Positions 1 to 9,241 of a stretch of 64,000 nucleotides of DNA are shown here, one piece after another. Each line of letters opens with the position of its first letter. Position 1 is the first letter of the stretch. Below the pieces are notes generated by a model. The model was not told where the DNA came from. It searched no databases and was given only the letters and a program-made list of their open reading frames with translations. A program made the translations under genes and the position numbers. The stretch comes from Enterobacter sp. 638 (GTDB lineage: Bacteria; Pseudomonadota; Gammaproteobacteria; Enterobacterales; Enterobacteriaceae): positions 310,001 to 374,000 of the forward strand of contig NC_009436.1 in the NCBI RefSeq assembly GCF_000016325.1, given 5' to 3'.

Positions 1-437
1 TGTGTGAACTATATCACGTTTGTTCTTTTATTCGCCAGTGCTGTTGCTGGAAAACTGTGCGTGACAAGCCGCTTCTGCGTAAGGATTCGTGGTCGTGAAA
101 ATATATCTTCGCAGGCTAAGGGACAGTTTAACTGTGTGTTCATAAGGAATTCATTAGGATAGCGAAAAGGGTGTGGCTTAGGTGAGGAGCGAGAATATTT
201 ACAGTATTACTACTATGACTTATGCTTGAACGGACAATTAATTATACGCACAGCTAATAACTCAACTTTCTGAATTAATAGATTATTTGTTCTCATTGTC
301 ATTTCTTCTTCACACATGCAATTTTTATATTTACATAAGTATGCGCTGTCTTTAAATAATCATTAAATCAATTTTTATACGAATGTTGAGTTATTCGTTA
401 TGCCCGATTTATATTATTCAATCACCTGCGAATAAAA
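1..437. other. AT-rich intergenic leader, no gene seen
   Basis: No convincing reading frame on either strand. The right half (about 230-430) is strongly AT-rich and lies directly ahead of the diguanylate cyclase gene, so it probably holds that gene's promoter. I could not fix a promoter or an operator. The left end may adjoin a gene outside the window. Confidence 0.5.
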
Positions 438-1844
438 ATGATGAAAGACACATGCCGCGAAGTGATTAATGACAGCATGCTGGCTTTGCATGCTTTAGCA
501 AAGCTGATGCCGCTGCTTACTCTTCAGCGTTCGCTGTCTGAGATGCTGGAAACGATCAACCGTACGCTTGGCTCGACGCTTGCCTGGGTCAGTATCGATG
601 ATGAAAGCGCTCAGTCGCGCGTCGTTTGCGCGGGGGAGGTGACTTGTCACCCTTTTGAAGTGACGGATTTTCTGGCTAGCACGTTGCTGCAACAGCATCA
701 CCGCGCGTGGCGGTCTATTTACTGGAAAGAAAACGTCGGCAGGGTAATTTTTTCACCCAAGCATCCAGGGCATGCGCAATTACAAAGCGGCGTGTTATGT
801 AAATTATCCTCCCGGGATGGACGTTGCAGCGGCTATTTCTTTCTCGCGTTTTCGCAGCGTATTGATACGTTGCCCGTGCTGAAAAATATTGTTGTTGTGC
901 TCGCTGAAAAGCTCAAAGATTATTTTGCCGAAATTATTTCCCGAGAGCGCACGGCCATTGAGATGCAACGTGTGGTGACTCAATATAAAACGTTGTTTGA
1001 ACGTGCCCCGGTATTAATGACCTCTTTTGATCGACATAACCGTTGCGTGTTGTGGAACGGTGAATGCGAAAAAGTATTCGGCTGGAGCATGGTGGAAATC
1101 AATGCCCATCCCGATCCTCTGGCGCTTTTTTATCCCGATCCCGAAGAGCGCCGACGGGTGCGTGATTCAATCCATATCTCGTCCCTGAAAGATATGTACG
1201 AGTGGCACCCGCTGCGAAAAGACGGATCGCAGCTCACGATTTTGTGGTCGAATATTCTGCTGCCCGATGGCTCTATTTTGAACATTGGTCTGGATATCAC
1301 CGAACGCAAAAAAGCGGAACGTCAGCTGGCGTTGAGGGCCACCACTGACGATCTCACCGGCTGTTTTAATCGCTCCGCTATTTTGCAGAAGCTTCAGGCG
1401 GCGACGGAGCAACATCAGCCGTCAGAAACGGGAAGCCCTTTCTGCGTGTTGATGTTCGATCTCGACTATTTCAAACAGATTAATGATGAGTGGGGCCATC
1501 AGGTCGGAGACGCGGCCCTGGTCTATTTTTGCGACCGGCTGCGTGAGCTGAGCCCGCGACTCTCTGCTCTAGGGCGGGTTGGCGGCGAGGAGTTTTTGCT
1601 TCTGCTCACGCAAGCCGATAGCCAGGCAGCGATGGCGCTTTCCACACTGCTGCGTTCCTCGCTCTTCGACAGACCCATGCGGGTCGAAGACAAATCGTTG
1701 GTTCTTTCCTTTAGTGCGGGTGTGGTAGAGGTCTGTCATGGTCAACGCGATACCTCTTCACTGCTTACGCGTGCCGATAAAGCGTTATATGATGCAAAAC
1801 GTAGCGGAAGAGGAAAAACGGTGATCGCGATTGATTATTTATAA
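438..1844 (+). CDS. PAS-GGDEF diguanylate cyclase
   Basis: Makes the second messenger cyclic di-GMP from two GTP. The 468-residue protein has an N-terminal region of about 170 residues that could be GAF-like (not proven), a PAS domain around residues 185-295 ending in the usual DITERKKAE linker, and a GGDEF domain from about 300 to the end. The domain shows DDLTGCFNR, DLDYFKQINDEWGH and the active-site signature GGEEF at about 382-386. The inhibitory RxxD I-site normally five residues before the signature is not present, so product inhibition may be weak (inference). No transmembrane segment is obvious, so the protein is probably cytoplasmic. Two ATG codons overlap at the start (438 and 441) and the ribosome site is weak. 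The next gene is a phosphodiesterase on the same strand after a 338-base gap, giving a synthesis/degradation pair. I cannot assign an E. coli orthologue. Confidence 0.9.
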   Translation: MMKDTCREVINDSMLALHALAKLMPLLTLQRSLSEMLETINRTLGSTLAWVSIDDESAQSRVVCAGEVTCHPFEVTDFLASTLLQQHHRAWRSIYWKENVGRVIFSPKHPGHAQLQSGVLCKLSSRDGRCSGYFFLAFSQRIDTLPVLKNIVVVLAEKLKDYFAEIISRERTAIEMQRVVTQYKTLFERAPVLMTSFDRHNRCVLWNGECEKVFGWSMVEINAHPDPLALFYPDPEERRRVRDSIHISSLKDMYEWHPLRKDGSQLTILWSNILLPDGSILNIGLDITERKKAERQLALRATTDDLTGCFNRSAILQKLQAATEQHQPSETGSPFCVLMFDLDYFKQINDEWGHQVGDAALVYFCDRLRELSPRLSALGRVGGEEFLLLLTQADSQAAMALSTLLRSSLFDRPMRVEDKSLVLSFSAGVVEVCHGQRDTSSLLTRADKALYDAKRSGRGKTVIAIDYL

Positions 1845-2182
1845 ATCATCATTCGTAATGTTTATCTGCAAATAATCCTAAATTTCATGATTAAGATGTG
1901 TTTTTTTCAGGCTGTTGCGAGTTTGACTTAATCAATGATCCCCTGTCGTGTTATCTTAAAACTCACCGGTAATGCTGGATAATAACTTTCCCTAATAAAA
2001 ACGAAACGCATACTTTTAGTTTGAGTTACGGACACATATTATCGTCATAACTAACTTTGAGAATTTTAATACTAAAAGTCAGTTGCTAACTTCGCATGAT
2101 TCATGCAACGTAATCACCTGTTTATCAAAGCATCCGGCCTTCATTACTACAGGCACACATATTGCAGGGATATAGGGCGGAA
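1845..2182. other. Intergenic region ahead of pdeC
   Basis: 338 bases without a gene. The DNA is AT-rich and includes a run of TTTTTT near 1903. It presumably carries the pdeC promoter. I see no strong terminator hairpin after the cyclase gene and no recognisable operator. Confidence 0.4.
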
Positions 2183-3769
2183 ATGAATCGTAGCGCACGG
2201 CGCAAGGTGCTGAGAGTAGTCGGGATCATCATGGTAGTTCTGCTACCGGTGATGCTTGCGCTATGGTTTGCCCAGCTAAGAGCCGTTACCGAAACAAGCA
2301 GCCAGCTACGTACCTTTGCCCAACTCGCTTTAGATAAAACTGAACTCGTTATTGAACAGGTTGATTTAGCCCGCGACGCTGCCAAAAAATACCAGGGTGA
2401 AGTGTGTTCGCCTGCGCATCGGCAATATATGTTAAATGTCGTTCGTGGACGTCTCTACGTGGCTGATTTAATATATGCAGATGGTCAGCGCTTTTTATGT
2501 TCCACGGTCTCCACGCCAGATCAACCCTACATTATCCCTACCGCAAATTACACACGTAAACCCGACGTATCTATCTATTATTTCCGCGATACGCCGTTCT
2601 TCGCCGGTTATAAAATGACATATATGCAGCGCGGAAATTACGTGGTGGTGGTCAACCCATTGTCATATGGTGAAGTCATGTCGGCCGACCATGCATTGAC
2701 ATGGGGTGTATATGATACGGTGACTAACGATTTCTTTTCCGTCAGTCCACACGCCGAAATTTCTTTATTACATTCGCTATTAGGTAATCCTGAGCAAGCA
2801 TTTCAAAGTAATGGCCGTTTTTACACCACCGCGAATTCTGCGAAACGTCCTATCGCCGCGATTGTTTCTACCTCGAATACCCGATTTTATGAAATGCTTT
2901 ATCACCAGGCGACATTGACGCTGCCGCTGGGAATGATTTGCAGCGTAATTATATTGCTGGTGTGGTCACGCACACATCGAGAATTTAATTCACCTGGACG
3001 TTTATTGCACCGCGCATTAAATAAACGCCAGCTGTGTGTACATTATCAACCCATTATTGATATAAAAAATAAGCAATGCGTAGGTGCAGAAGCCCTACTT
3101 CGTTGGCCAGGTTTTAACGGTCAGGTGATGAGCCCTGCAGAGTTTATTCCGTTGGCAGAAAAAGAGGGCATGATTGAGCGGATTACCGATTATGTTGTTG
3201 AAGAGGTCTTTAACGATCTCGGGCATTTTTTGGGGAACAACCCGCATCTTTATATCTCCATTAACCTGTCGGCATCCGATTTCCACTCTTCTCGCCTGAT
3301 TGCCCTGATCTCTGATAAAGCTCAGCAATATTCCGTCCGCGCTCAACAAATTAAGATTGAAGTGACAGAGCGCGGATTTATTGATGTGCCGAAAACCACC
3401 CCTGTGATTCAGGCTTTCCGTCAGGCCGGGTATGAAGTCGCGATCGATGACTTTGGTACCGGTTATTCCAACCTGCATAACCTGTACTCACTGAACGTCG
3501 ACATCCTGAAAATCGATAAATCGTTTATCGATACCCTGACGACCAACAGCACCAGCCACCTTATTGCAGAACACATCATTGAGATGGCCCAGAGCTTGCG
3601 GCTGAAAACCATCGCTGAAGGGGTGGAGACGGCGGAGCAGGTGACCTGGTTACTGAAGCGTGGCGTGCAATATTGCCAGGGCTGGCATTTTGCGAAAGCG
3701 ATGCCGCCGCAAGAGTTTATGGACTGGCAGCAGCACCCTGTTCACGTTCTTGTCCCGCGGACCAGCTAG
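2183..3769 (+). CDS. pdeC: c-di-GMP phosphodiesterase PdeC (CSS-motif EAL protein)
   Basis: Membrane phosphodiesterase that linearises cyclic di-GMP. The 528 residues match the E. coli PdeC (YjcC) length and layout: TM1 about residues 10-32, a periplasmic CSS-motif domain, TM2 about 250-270, and a cytoplasmic EAL domain from about 285. Catalytic motifs are visible: EALLRW at 303-308, INLSAS, EVTERG, DDFGTGYSN, KIDKSF and AEGVET. In the E. coli family the periplasmic cysteines respond to DsbA/DsbB redox state. Here the motif near residue 106 reads C-S-T instead of C-S-S, but the cysteine is kept. The ATG at 2183 is chosen because it matches the family start and has AGGGCGG just upstream; a TTG lies 21 bases earlier. 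The gene meets soxS tail to tail, the two stop codons sharing the bases CTAG. Confidence 0.93.
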   Translation: MNRSARRKVLRVVGIIMVVLLPVMLALWFAQLRAVTETSSQLRTFAQLALDKTELVIEQVDLARDAAKKYQGEVCSPAHRQYMLNVVRGRLYVADLIYADGQRFLCSTVSTPDQPYIIPTANYTRKPDVSIYYFRDTPFFAGYKMTYMQRGNYVVVVNPLSYGEVMSADHALTWGVYDTVTNDFFSVSPHAEISLLHSLLGNPEQAFQSNGRFYTTANSAKRPIAAIVSTSNTRFYEMLYHQATLTLPLGMICSVIILLVWSRTHREFNSPGRLLHRALNKRQLCVHYQPIIDIKNKQCVGAEALLRWPGFNGQVMSPAEFIPLAEKEGMIERITDYVVEEVFNDLGHFLGNNPHLYISINLSASDFHSSRLIALISDKAQQYSVRAQQIKIEVTERGFIDVPKTTPVIQAFRQAGYEVAIDDFGTGYSNLHNLYSLNVDILKIDKSFIDTLTTNSTSHLIAEHIIEMAQSLRLKTIAEGVETAEQVTWLLKRGVQYCQGWHFAKAMPPQEFMDWQQHPVHVLVPRTS

Positions 3770-4092
3770 TTGAGCTGGTGGCGGTAATCGCTCGGGGTGC
3801 GATCAAATTCGCGTCTAAATACCCGGGAAAATGTCTGCTGTGAAACGTATCCCAAATCCATCGCGATATCAAAAATCGGGCGGCGCGTGCTGCGCAACGC
3901 CTGCGCTGCCAAAAGCAATCTGCGCTGGCGAATGTAATCCCCCAACGTCTGATGCATGACCGTGCGGAACATTCTCTGCAGATACCACTTCGAATAGCCC
4001 GATTTCTTCGCGACGGCGTCAATGTTTAATGGTTGGTCGATATGTTCATCAATCCATTCAATCAATGTCTGAATAATTTGCTGATGTGACAT
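3766..4092 (-). CDS. soxS: Superoxide response activator SoxS
   Basis: AraC/XylS-family activator of the superoxide and antibiotic-stress regulon. The 108-residue protein is almost wholly the double helix-turn-helix DNA-binding domain, as in E. coli SoxS (107 residues). It begins MSHQQIIQTLIEWIDEH and contains SGYSKWYLQRMFR and DLGYVSQQTFSRVFRREFDRTPSDYRHQ. An upstream ATG in frame at 4119 is rejected because it lies outside the family start. The gene is divergent from soxR and driven from the palindromic SoxR operator between them. It overlaps the end of pdeC by four bases, with no room for a terminator between them. Confidence 0.97.
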   Translation of the reverse strand: MSHQQIIQTLIEWIDEHIDQPLNIDAVAKKSGYSKWYLQRMFRTVMHQTLGDYIRQRRLLLAAQALRSTRRPIFDIAMDLGYVSQQTFSRVFRREFDRTPSDYRHQLN

Positions 4093-4160
4093 AAGGTTGC
4101 CCCTCTTTAAATACAACACTTTCAGTTGATTGGTCGTTTTCTCTGCGGGGGAGTATAATT

Positions 4161-4178
4161 CCTCAAGTTAACTTGAGG
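4161..4178 (-). promoter_or_regulatory. SoxR operator in the soxS promoter
   Basis: Perfect 18-bp palindrome CCTCAAGTTAACTTGAGG. Read on the minus strand it lies between TTTACC (-35) and TATACT (-10) of soxS with the overlong 19-bp spacer typical of MerR-family targets. It is identical in form to the known E. coli soxS operator. Oxidised SoxR untwists it to start soxS transcription. The soxR start lies only 12 bases to the right. Confidence 0.95.
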
Positions 4179-4190
4179 TAAAGAGGTTTT

Positions 4191-4649
4191 ATGGAAAAGA
4201 GATTACCGAGAATTAAAGCGTTGCTCACACCGGGTGAAGTCGCAAAACGCAGCGGGGTGGCGGTCTCGGCGCTGCATTTCTATGAAACAAAAGGGCTGAT
4301 TAAAAGCATCCGTAACGGTGGCAATCAGCGCCGTTATACCCGCGATGTGCTGCGTTACGTGGCAATTATCAAAATTGCGCAACGCATCGGGATCCCGCTG
4401 GCGACCATCAGCGACGCCTTTGGCGTGCTGCCAGAAGGCCATTCGCTGAGTGCAAAAGAGTGGAAAGATCTCTCCTCGCAGTGGCGGGAAGAGCTGGATC
4501 GGCGCATCCATACGCTGGTTGCGCTGCGCGATGAGCTGGATGGATGCATCGGGTGTGGGTGTCTTTCCCGGAGCGATTGCCCGTTGCGTAACCCAGGCGA
4601 CAAACTGGGTGAGCAGGGCACGGGCGCGCGCCTGCTGGGCGAAGAATAA
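4191..4649 (+). CDS. soxR: Redox-sensing regulator SoxR
   Basis: MerR-family homodimeric sensor whose [2Fe-2S] cluster is oxidised by redox-cycling compounds, switching on soxS. The 152-residue protein has the winged helix at the N terminus ([19 protein letters not shown]), a dimer helix, and the C-terminal cluster motif [12 protein letters not shown] with all four cysteines in the C-x2-C-x-C-x5-C spacing. The E. coli protein has 154 residues; only the extreme C terminus differs. A bidirectional terminator follows directly. Confidence 0.97.
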   Translation: MEKRLPRIKALLTPGEVAKRSGVAVSALHFYETKGLIKSIRNGGNQRRYTRDVLRYVAIIKIAQRIGIPLATISDAFGVLPEGHSLSAKEWKDLSSQWREELDRRIHTLVALRDELDGCIGCGCLSRSDCPLRNPGDKLGEQGTGARLLGEE

Positions 4650-4791
4650 AAAAACTAAAGCGCCAGACTAAGGCGCTTTAGTTTATTCCCGGTCTTTGTC
4701 TTTCTCTCTATCCCGCTGGTTCACGGGAGGGTTTCCCCCGACATCAACACCCCTCATGTCGAGCAGTTGGGGAGGTTCCGGTTTGTGCTGA
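4646..4791 (-). ncRNA. sraL: Small RNA SraL (RyjA)
   Basis: E. coli and Salmonella carry the RpoS-dependent small RNA SraL/RyjA (about 140 nt) between soxR and the next gene, antisense to the soxR 3' region. Here the minus strand has a TACAAT -10 box at 4804-4799, a GC-rich body, and at its end an 11-bp stem (4682-4654) followed by seven T residues, a far better U-tract than the plus strand offers. From the -10 box to the T-tract gives roughly 146 nt, matching the known size. The 5' end is estimated, not proven. In Salmonella SraL represses the trigger factor gene tig. Confidence 0.72.
4654..4682. terminator. Bidirectional terminator soxR / SraL
   Basis: Perfect 11-bp stem ACTAAAGCGCC / GGCGCTTTAGT with a 7-base loop. 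On the minus strand it is followed by seven T (SraL end). On the plus strand it is followed by TTATTCC, a weaker tract for soxR. Confidence 0.85.
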
Positions 4792-4913
4792 CACTTTAAT
4801 TGTATGCAAAATCGTCATCTTCGCCAGCGCGGATGTTCAGATTTTAGCCAAAATTTTTTCGCGGAGTTGTGCAATTTTCTATAGTTAGTTTGTATGAATC
4901 AAAGGAGAAAACC

Positions 4914-5579
4914 ATGCTCACGCTCCACCACTTGAATCAATCCCGCTCACAGCGCGTGATCTGGGCGCTCGAAGAACTCGGCGTGCCGTATCAAATTGTC
5001 CGCTATCAGCGCGAAAAAACCATGCTGGCGCCGCCGTCGCTCAAGAAAATCCACCCGCTGGGTAAATCGCCTGTAGTAGAAGATAACGGCCTGATCCTCG
5101 CGGAATCGGGGGCAATTCTTGAATACTTGCAAGAAACCTATGATCCGGAGTCACATCTTAAACCTCAGGATGCGGCGCATAAAACCCAGTATCGCTTCTG
5201 GCTGCATTACGCAGAAGGGTCGCTGATGCCGCTTCTGATGATGAAACTGGTCTTTAATAGTCTGGGCAAACCGCCGGTGCCTTTTGGTCTGCGAACATTG
5301 GGTAACTTGCTGGCACAAGGCGTACAGAAAGGCTATCTCAACGGTCAGATTGAAACGCACGCGCGTTTTGTCGAATCGCATCTGGCCGAGAACAGCTGGT
5401 TCGCAGGCGATCATCTCAGCATGGCGGATATTCAGATGAGCTTCCCGGTATTCGCGTTACTTGCGCGCGGTGGAGTCGACAACCTGCCGCATCTACACGC
5501 ATGGAAGAAAAAGGTCGAAATGCGCCCCGCGTGGCAACGTGCGATTCAGCAGGGTGGGCCGTTTGAAATCCCCGGATAA
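4914..5579 (+). CDS. Glutathione S-transferase family protein
   Basis: 221-residue protein with the two-domain GST layout: a thioredoxin-like N-terminal domain (residues 1-80) with SRSQRVIWALEELG and the glutathione-contacting stretch LGKSPVVEDNGLILAESGAILEYL, then the helical C-terminal domain with SMADIQMSFPVFALL. It probably conjugates or reduces electrophiles and peroxides with glutathione, but the substrate is unknown. The ATG at 4914 follows AAAGGAG and is preferred over a TTG 45 bases earlier. K-12 has no GST gene at this position, so it is an addition between soxR and ghxP. A detoxifying enzyme beside soxRS is suggestive, but no SoxS box was identified. Confidence 0.88.
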   Translation: MLTLHHLNQSRSQRVIWALEELGVPYQIVRYQREKTMLAPPSLKKIHPLGKSPVVEDNGLILAESGAILEYLQETYDPESHLKPQDAAHKTQYRFWLHYAEGSLMPLLMMKLVFNSLGKPPVPFGLRTLGNLLAQGVQKGYLNGQIETHARFVESHLAENSWFAGDHLSMADIQMSFPVFALLARGGVDNLPHLHAWKKKVEMRPAWQRAIQQGGPFEIPG

Positions 5580-5614
5580 ACATGAATTGTTATTAAATTG
5601 CGCATTCACGATAA

Positions 5615-5798
5615 CGTTTGCGCATCCTCTGGTTATTTCTTCAGCGTCATAAGGTAATTTTAGCGAAAAACGACAAAGTTAAGTTGAAAAGGGCCTGTAT
5701 TAGGCTAGATAATCGTTTGCCTTCAATTAACCACCCGTTTTGTAAGCGCGGAGCTAAACGTTTGCTTTTTTTGTGACGGCCCCTATTCGTCGCAAACG
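5615..5798. promoter_or_regulatory. Cluster of PurR-like motifs ahead of ghxP
   Basis: The 306-base gap between the GST gene and ghxP holds four copies of the PurR core CGTTTGC or its complement: 5615-5621, 5714-5720, 5759-5765 and (inverted) 5792-5798. The first extends to GCGCAAACGTTATCGT on the minus strand, close to the PurR consensus ACGCAAACGTTTTCNT. PurR control of purine permeases is known in enterobacteria; binding here is inferred. Confidence 0.5.
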
Positions 5799-5885
5799 TA
5801 GCACAAGGATTTGACGTTTCGCTGGCAGTGGAGTTGTCCACCACGCTTATAAACGAATGATAAAAATTCTCAGGGGATGTTTTCT

Positions 5886-7235
5886 ATGTCTACGCCTTCA
5901 GCGCGTACTGGCGGTTCACTCGACGCCATGTTTAAAATTTCTGCTCGCGGCAGCACCGTGCGTCAGGAAGTTGTTGCCGGTCTGACGACCTTCCTGGCGA
6001 TGGTTTACTCCGTGATCGTTGTGCCGGGTATGCTGGGTAAAGCGGGCTTCCCGCCTGCTGCGGTGTTCGTTGCCACCTGTCTGGTTGCGGGTCTGGGTTC
6101 TATCGTGATGGGCCTGTGGGCTAACCTGCCGCTGGCGATTGGTTGCGCAATTTCACTGACCGCATTCACCGCGTTCAGCCTGGTGCTGGGCCAACACATC
6201 AGCGTGCCTGTTGCACTGGGTGCGGTGTTCCTGATGGGTGTGCTGTTTACCGTGATTTCTGCGACCGGCATCCGCAGCTGGATTTTACGGAACCTGCCGC
6301 AAGGCGTGGCGCACGGTACGGGCATCGGTATCGGCCTGTTCCTGCTGCTGATTGCTGCCAACGGCGTGGGCCTGGTGGTTAAAAACCCACTCGACGGCTT
6401 GCCGGTTGCGATGGGCCATTTCGCCAGCTTCCCGGTGATCATGTCGCTCATTGGTCTGGCGGTCATTATCGGTCTGGAAAAACTGAAAGTGCCAGGCGGT
6501 ATCTTGCTGACCATCATTGGGATTTCCGTGGTCGGCCTGCTTTTCGATCCGACCGTTCACTTCTCCGGTATCTTTGCGATGCCGTCGCTGAGTGATGAAC
6601 AGGGTAACTCTCTGATTGGTAGCCTCGATATTGTCGGCGCGCTGAATCCGATTGTGCTGCCAAGCGTGCTGGCGCTGGTCATGACCGCGGTATTTGACGC
6701 CACGGGGACCATCCGTGCGGTTGCGGGTCAGGCCAATCTGCTGGATAAAGACGGCCAGATCATCGATGGCGGCAAAGCGCTGACCACCGACTCCCTGAGC
6801 AGCGTCTTCTCCGGTCTGGTGGGCGCGGCTCCGGCAGCGGTCTACATTGAGTCCGCAGCGGGTACGGCGGCAGGCGGTAAAACCGGTCTGACGGCAATCA
6901 CCGTCGGCGTGCTGTTCTTGCTGATCCTGTTCCTGTCGCCACTCTCTTATCTGGTCCCGGTTTACGCGACCGCACCGGCGCTGATGTATGTTGGTCTGCT
7001 GATGCTGAGCAACGTAGCGAAAATCGATTTTGCCGATTTCGTTGACGCGATGTCTGGCCTGATTACCGCCGTCTTCATCGTACTGACCTGCAACATCGTC
7101 ACCGGCATCATGATTGGCTTTGCCTCGCTGGTGATTGGTCGTCTGGTTTCGGGCGAATGGCGCAAGCTGAACGTTGGCACCGTGGTGATCGCCATCGCGC
7201 TGGTGGCATTCTATGCGGGCGGCTGGGCCATCTGA
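5886..7235 (+). CDS. ghxP: Guanine/hypoxanthine permease GhxP
   Basis: High-affinity proton-coupled importer of guanine and hypoxanthine (formerly YjcD) in the inner membrane. The 449 residues equal the E. coli length and are nearly collinear with it throughout, starting [19 protein letters not shown]. It belongs to the NCS2/AzgA branch, with many hydrophobic helices and the conserved stretch [17 protein letters not shown]. An in-frame ATG nine bases upstream (5877) is possible, but the family start is at 5886. The gene feeds purine salvage. PurR-like sites lie upstream and a terminator hairpin stands after a repeat element downstream. Confidence 0.96.
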   Translation: MSTPSARTGGSLDAMFKISARGSTVRQEVVAGLTTFLAMVYSVIVVPGMLGKAGFPPAAVFVATCLVAGLGSIVMGLWANLPLAIGCAISLTAFTAFSLVLGQHISVPVALGAVFLMGVLFTVISATGIRSWILRNLPQGVAHGTGIGIGLFLLLIAANGVGLVVKNPLDGLPVAMGHFASFPVIMSLIGLAVIIGLEKLKVPGGILLTIIGISVVGLLFDPTVHFSGIFAMPSLSDEQGNSLIGSLDIVGALNPIVLPSVLALVMTAVFDATGTIRAVAGQANLLDKDGQIIDGGKALTTDSLSSVFSGLVGAAPAAVYIESAAGTAAGGKTGLTAITVGVLFLLILFLSPLSYLVPVYATAPALMYVGLLMLSNVAKIDFADFVDAMSGLITAVFIVLTCNIVTGIMIGFASLVIGRLVSGEWRKLNVGTVVIAIALVAFYAGGWAI

Positions 7236-7245
7236 TTTAAAGTGA

Positions 7246-7440
7246 CCCGTCATACTTCAAGTTACATGTGCGTTGGCTTTCCTCGCTCACCCCGATCACT
7301 TACTTCAGTAAGCTCCCGGGGGTTCGCTGCGTCGCCGCGTTACTCGGCCTATGGCCTCGCCCCTTCGGGGCCAGCGCAAGCGCTGTTCAAAACGCTAAAG
7401 GCGTTTTGTCCTGTAACCTGAATTATTTAGGGTACTAATG
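7246..7440. repeat. Enterobacterial intergenic repeat (MITE-like, about 190 bp)
   Basis: The ghxP-yjcE gap contains a non-coding element whose ends form an imperfect inverted repeat: CATACTTCAAGTTACA on the left and TGTAACCTGAATTATT on the right. The interior holds several nested hairpins, for example GGCGTTTTGTCC and CGCCCCTTCGGGGC. The pattern (ACTTCAAGTT ... GATCACTTACTTCAGTAAGCTC) is one I recognise as dispersed in many enterobacterial genomes. I do not assign it a formal name. Confidence 0.7.
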
Positions 7441-7443
7441 TGC

Positions 7444-7473
7444 GAAAACGGGTGGCTTAGGCTGCCCGTTTTC
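7444..7473 (+). terminator. Rho-independent terminator of ghxP
   Basis: Stem GAAAACGGG / CCCGTTTTC with a 12-base loop, followed by ATTTTC. It lies after the repeat element, so ghxP mRNA would include that element. Confidence 0.7.
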
Positions 7474-7579
7474 ATTTTCAGACCACATCTCGTTGTCATT
7501 TGCGTTACTCTGAAGAGGGTAAAATAGAAGCACGACGCTTCAGGTTTTAGACAATAAGAAACACGCAAACAGGGAACGC

Positions 7580-9226
7580 ATGGAAATTTTCTTCACCATT
7601 CTCATCATGACCCTCGTGGTCTCACTTTCCGGGGTAGTCACCCGCGTACTACCCTTCCAGTTACCCCTCCCGCTGATGCAAATTGCCATCGGCGCGCTAT
7701 TGGCATGGCCGACGTTTGGCTTGCACGTCGAGTTCGATCCCGAACTGTTCCTCGTGCTGTTCATCCCGCCGCTGCTGTTTGCCGATGGCTGGAAAACGCC
7801 GACGCGCGAATTCCTTGAGCACGGGCGAGAGATATTTGGCCTCGCGCTGGCCCTGGTGGTCGTCACGGTGGTCGGGATAGGCTTCCTGATTTACTGGATC
7901 GTGCCGGGCATCCCGCTGATTCCGGCCTTTGCGCTAGCTGCAGTGCTGTCGCCTACCGATGCCGTGGCGCTGTCCGGTATTGTCGGCGAAGGGCGTATTC
8001 CGAAGAAAATCATGGGCATTTTACAGGGCGAGGCGCTAATGAATGACGCCTCCGGCCTGGTGGCGCTCAAGTTTGCCGTCGCCGTGGCGATGGGCACCAT
8101 GATTTTCACTATCGGCGGCGCAACCGTTGAATTCTTCAAAGTGGCGATTGGCGGCATCCTGGCCGGTTTTGTCGTCAGTTGGCTGTATGGTCGTTCGCTG
8201 GGCTTCCTCAGTCGCTGGGGCGGCGATGAGCCTGCAACGCAAATCGTTCTGCTGTTCCTGCTGCCGTTCGCATCCTACCTGATTGCGGAACATATCGGCG
8301 TGTCGGGCATCCTGGCGGCGGTTGCAGCGGGTATGACCATCACCCGTGCAGGCGTGATGCGTCGTGCGCCGCTGGCGATGCGTCTGCGCGCCAACAGCAC
8401 CTGGGCGATGCTGGAGTTTGTGTTTAACGGCATGGTTTTCCTGCTGTTGGGCCTGCAGCTTCCGGGTATTCTGGAATCCTCGCTGGTGGCGGCCGAAGCC
8501 GATCCAAACGTTGAAACCTGGATGCTGTTTACCGATATCGTGCTGATTTACGTCGCGCTGATGCTGGTGCGCTTTGGCTGGCTGTGGACGATGAAAAACT
8601 TCAGCATGCGCTTTCTCAAGAAGAAGCCGATGGAGTTTGGCTCGTGGACCACGCGCGAACTGCTGATTGCGTCATTTGCGGGCGTGCGCGGGGCCATTAC
8701 TCTTGCCGGTGTGCTTTCCATTCCGCTGCTGCTGCCGGACGGGAACGTCTTCCCGGCGCGTTATGAGCTGGTCTTTTTGGCGGCGGGCGTGATTCTGTTC
8801 TCGCTGTTTATCGGCGTGGTGATGCTGCCGATTTTGCTGCAACATCTGGAAGTGGCCGACCATGCCCAGCAGCATAAAGAGGAGCGCATCGCGCGGGCCG
8901 CAACGGCGGAAGTGGCGATTGTGGCGATCCAGAAAATGGAAGAACGTCTTGCCGCGGATATCGAAGAGAACATTGATAACCAGCTGCTGACCGAGGTCAG
9001 TTCGCGGGTGATCGGTAACTTGCGCCGTCGTGCCGATGGCAGCAATGATGTTGAAAGCTCCATGCTGGCCGAGAAACTTGAGCGGCGCTTCCGCCTGGCC
9101 GCGTTACGCTCCGAGCGTGCCGAGCTGTACCACCTGCGCGCGACGCGCCAGATCAGCAATGAGACGCTGCAAAAATTGCTTCACGATCTCGATTTGCTGG
9201 AAGCGCTGTTGATCGAGAGTCAGTAA
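7580..9226 (+). CDS. yjcE: CPA1-family Na+/H+ antiporter YjcE
   Basis: Inner-membrane cation/proton antiporter of the CPA1 family. The 548 residues match E. coli YjcE (549) along their length. About 12 hydrophobic segments cover residues 1-420, including the ion-path motifs SPTDAVALSGIVGEG and GEALMNDASGLVALKFA. A charged, probably helical cytoplasmic tail follows (about 430-548). The transported cation has not been settled for the family. ATG at 7580 with AGGGAACGC before it. A tandem REP array follows downstream. Confidence 0.93.
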   Translation: MEIFFTILIMTLVVSLSGVVTRVLPFQLPLPLMQIAIGALLAWPTFGLHVEFDPELFLVLFIPPLLFADGWKTPTREFLEHGREIFGLALALVVVTVVGIGFLIYWIVPGIPLIPAFALAAVLSPTDAVALSGIVGEGRIPKKIMGILQGEALMNDASGLVALKFAVAVAMGTMIFTIGGATVEFFKVAIGGILAGFVVSWLYGRSLGFLSRWGGDEPATQIVLLFLLPFASYLIAEHIGVSGILAAVAAGMTITRAGVMRRAPLAMRLRANSTWAMLEFVFNGMVFLLLGLQLPGILESSLVAAEADPNVETWMLFTDIVLIYVALMLVRFGWLWTMKNFSMRFLKKKPMEFGSWTTRELLIASFAGVRGAITLAGVLSIPLLLPDGNVFPARYELVFLAAGVILFSLFIGVVMLPILLQHLEVADHAQQHKEERIARAATAEVAIVAIQKMEERLAADIEENIDNQLLTEVSSRVIGNLRRRADGSNDVESSMLAEKLERRFRLAALRSERAELYHLRATRQISNETLQKLLHDLDLLEALLIESQ

Positions 9227-9241
9227 TACGTGCGGTCTGAT

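Noticed and set aside
5580..5885. Purine riboswitch ahead of ghxP
   Set aside because: No purine aptamer core or paired P1-P2-P3 layout could be traced. Purine control here is better explained by the PurR-like sites.
6285..7253. 322-codon open frame on the minus strand
   Set aside because: Antisense shadow of ghxP with a composition (H, Q, R, D, N) typical of a false frame opposite a membrane protein.
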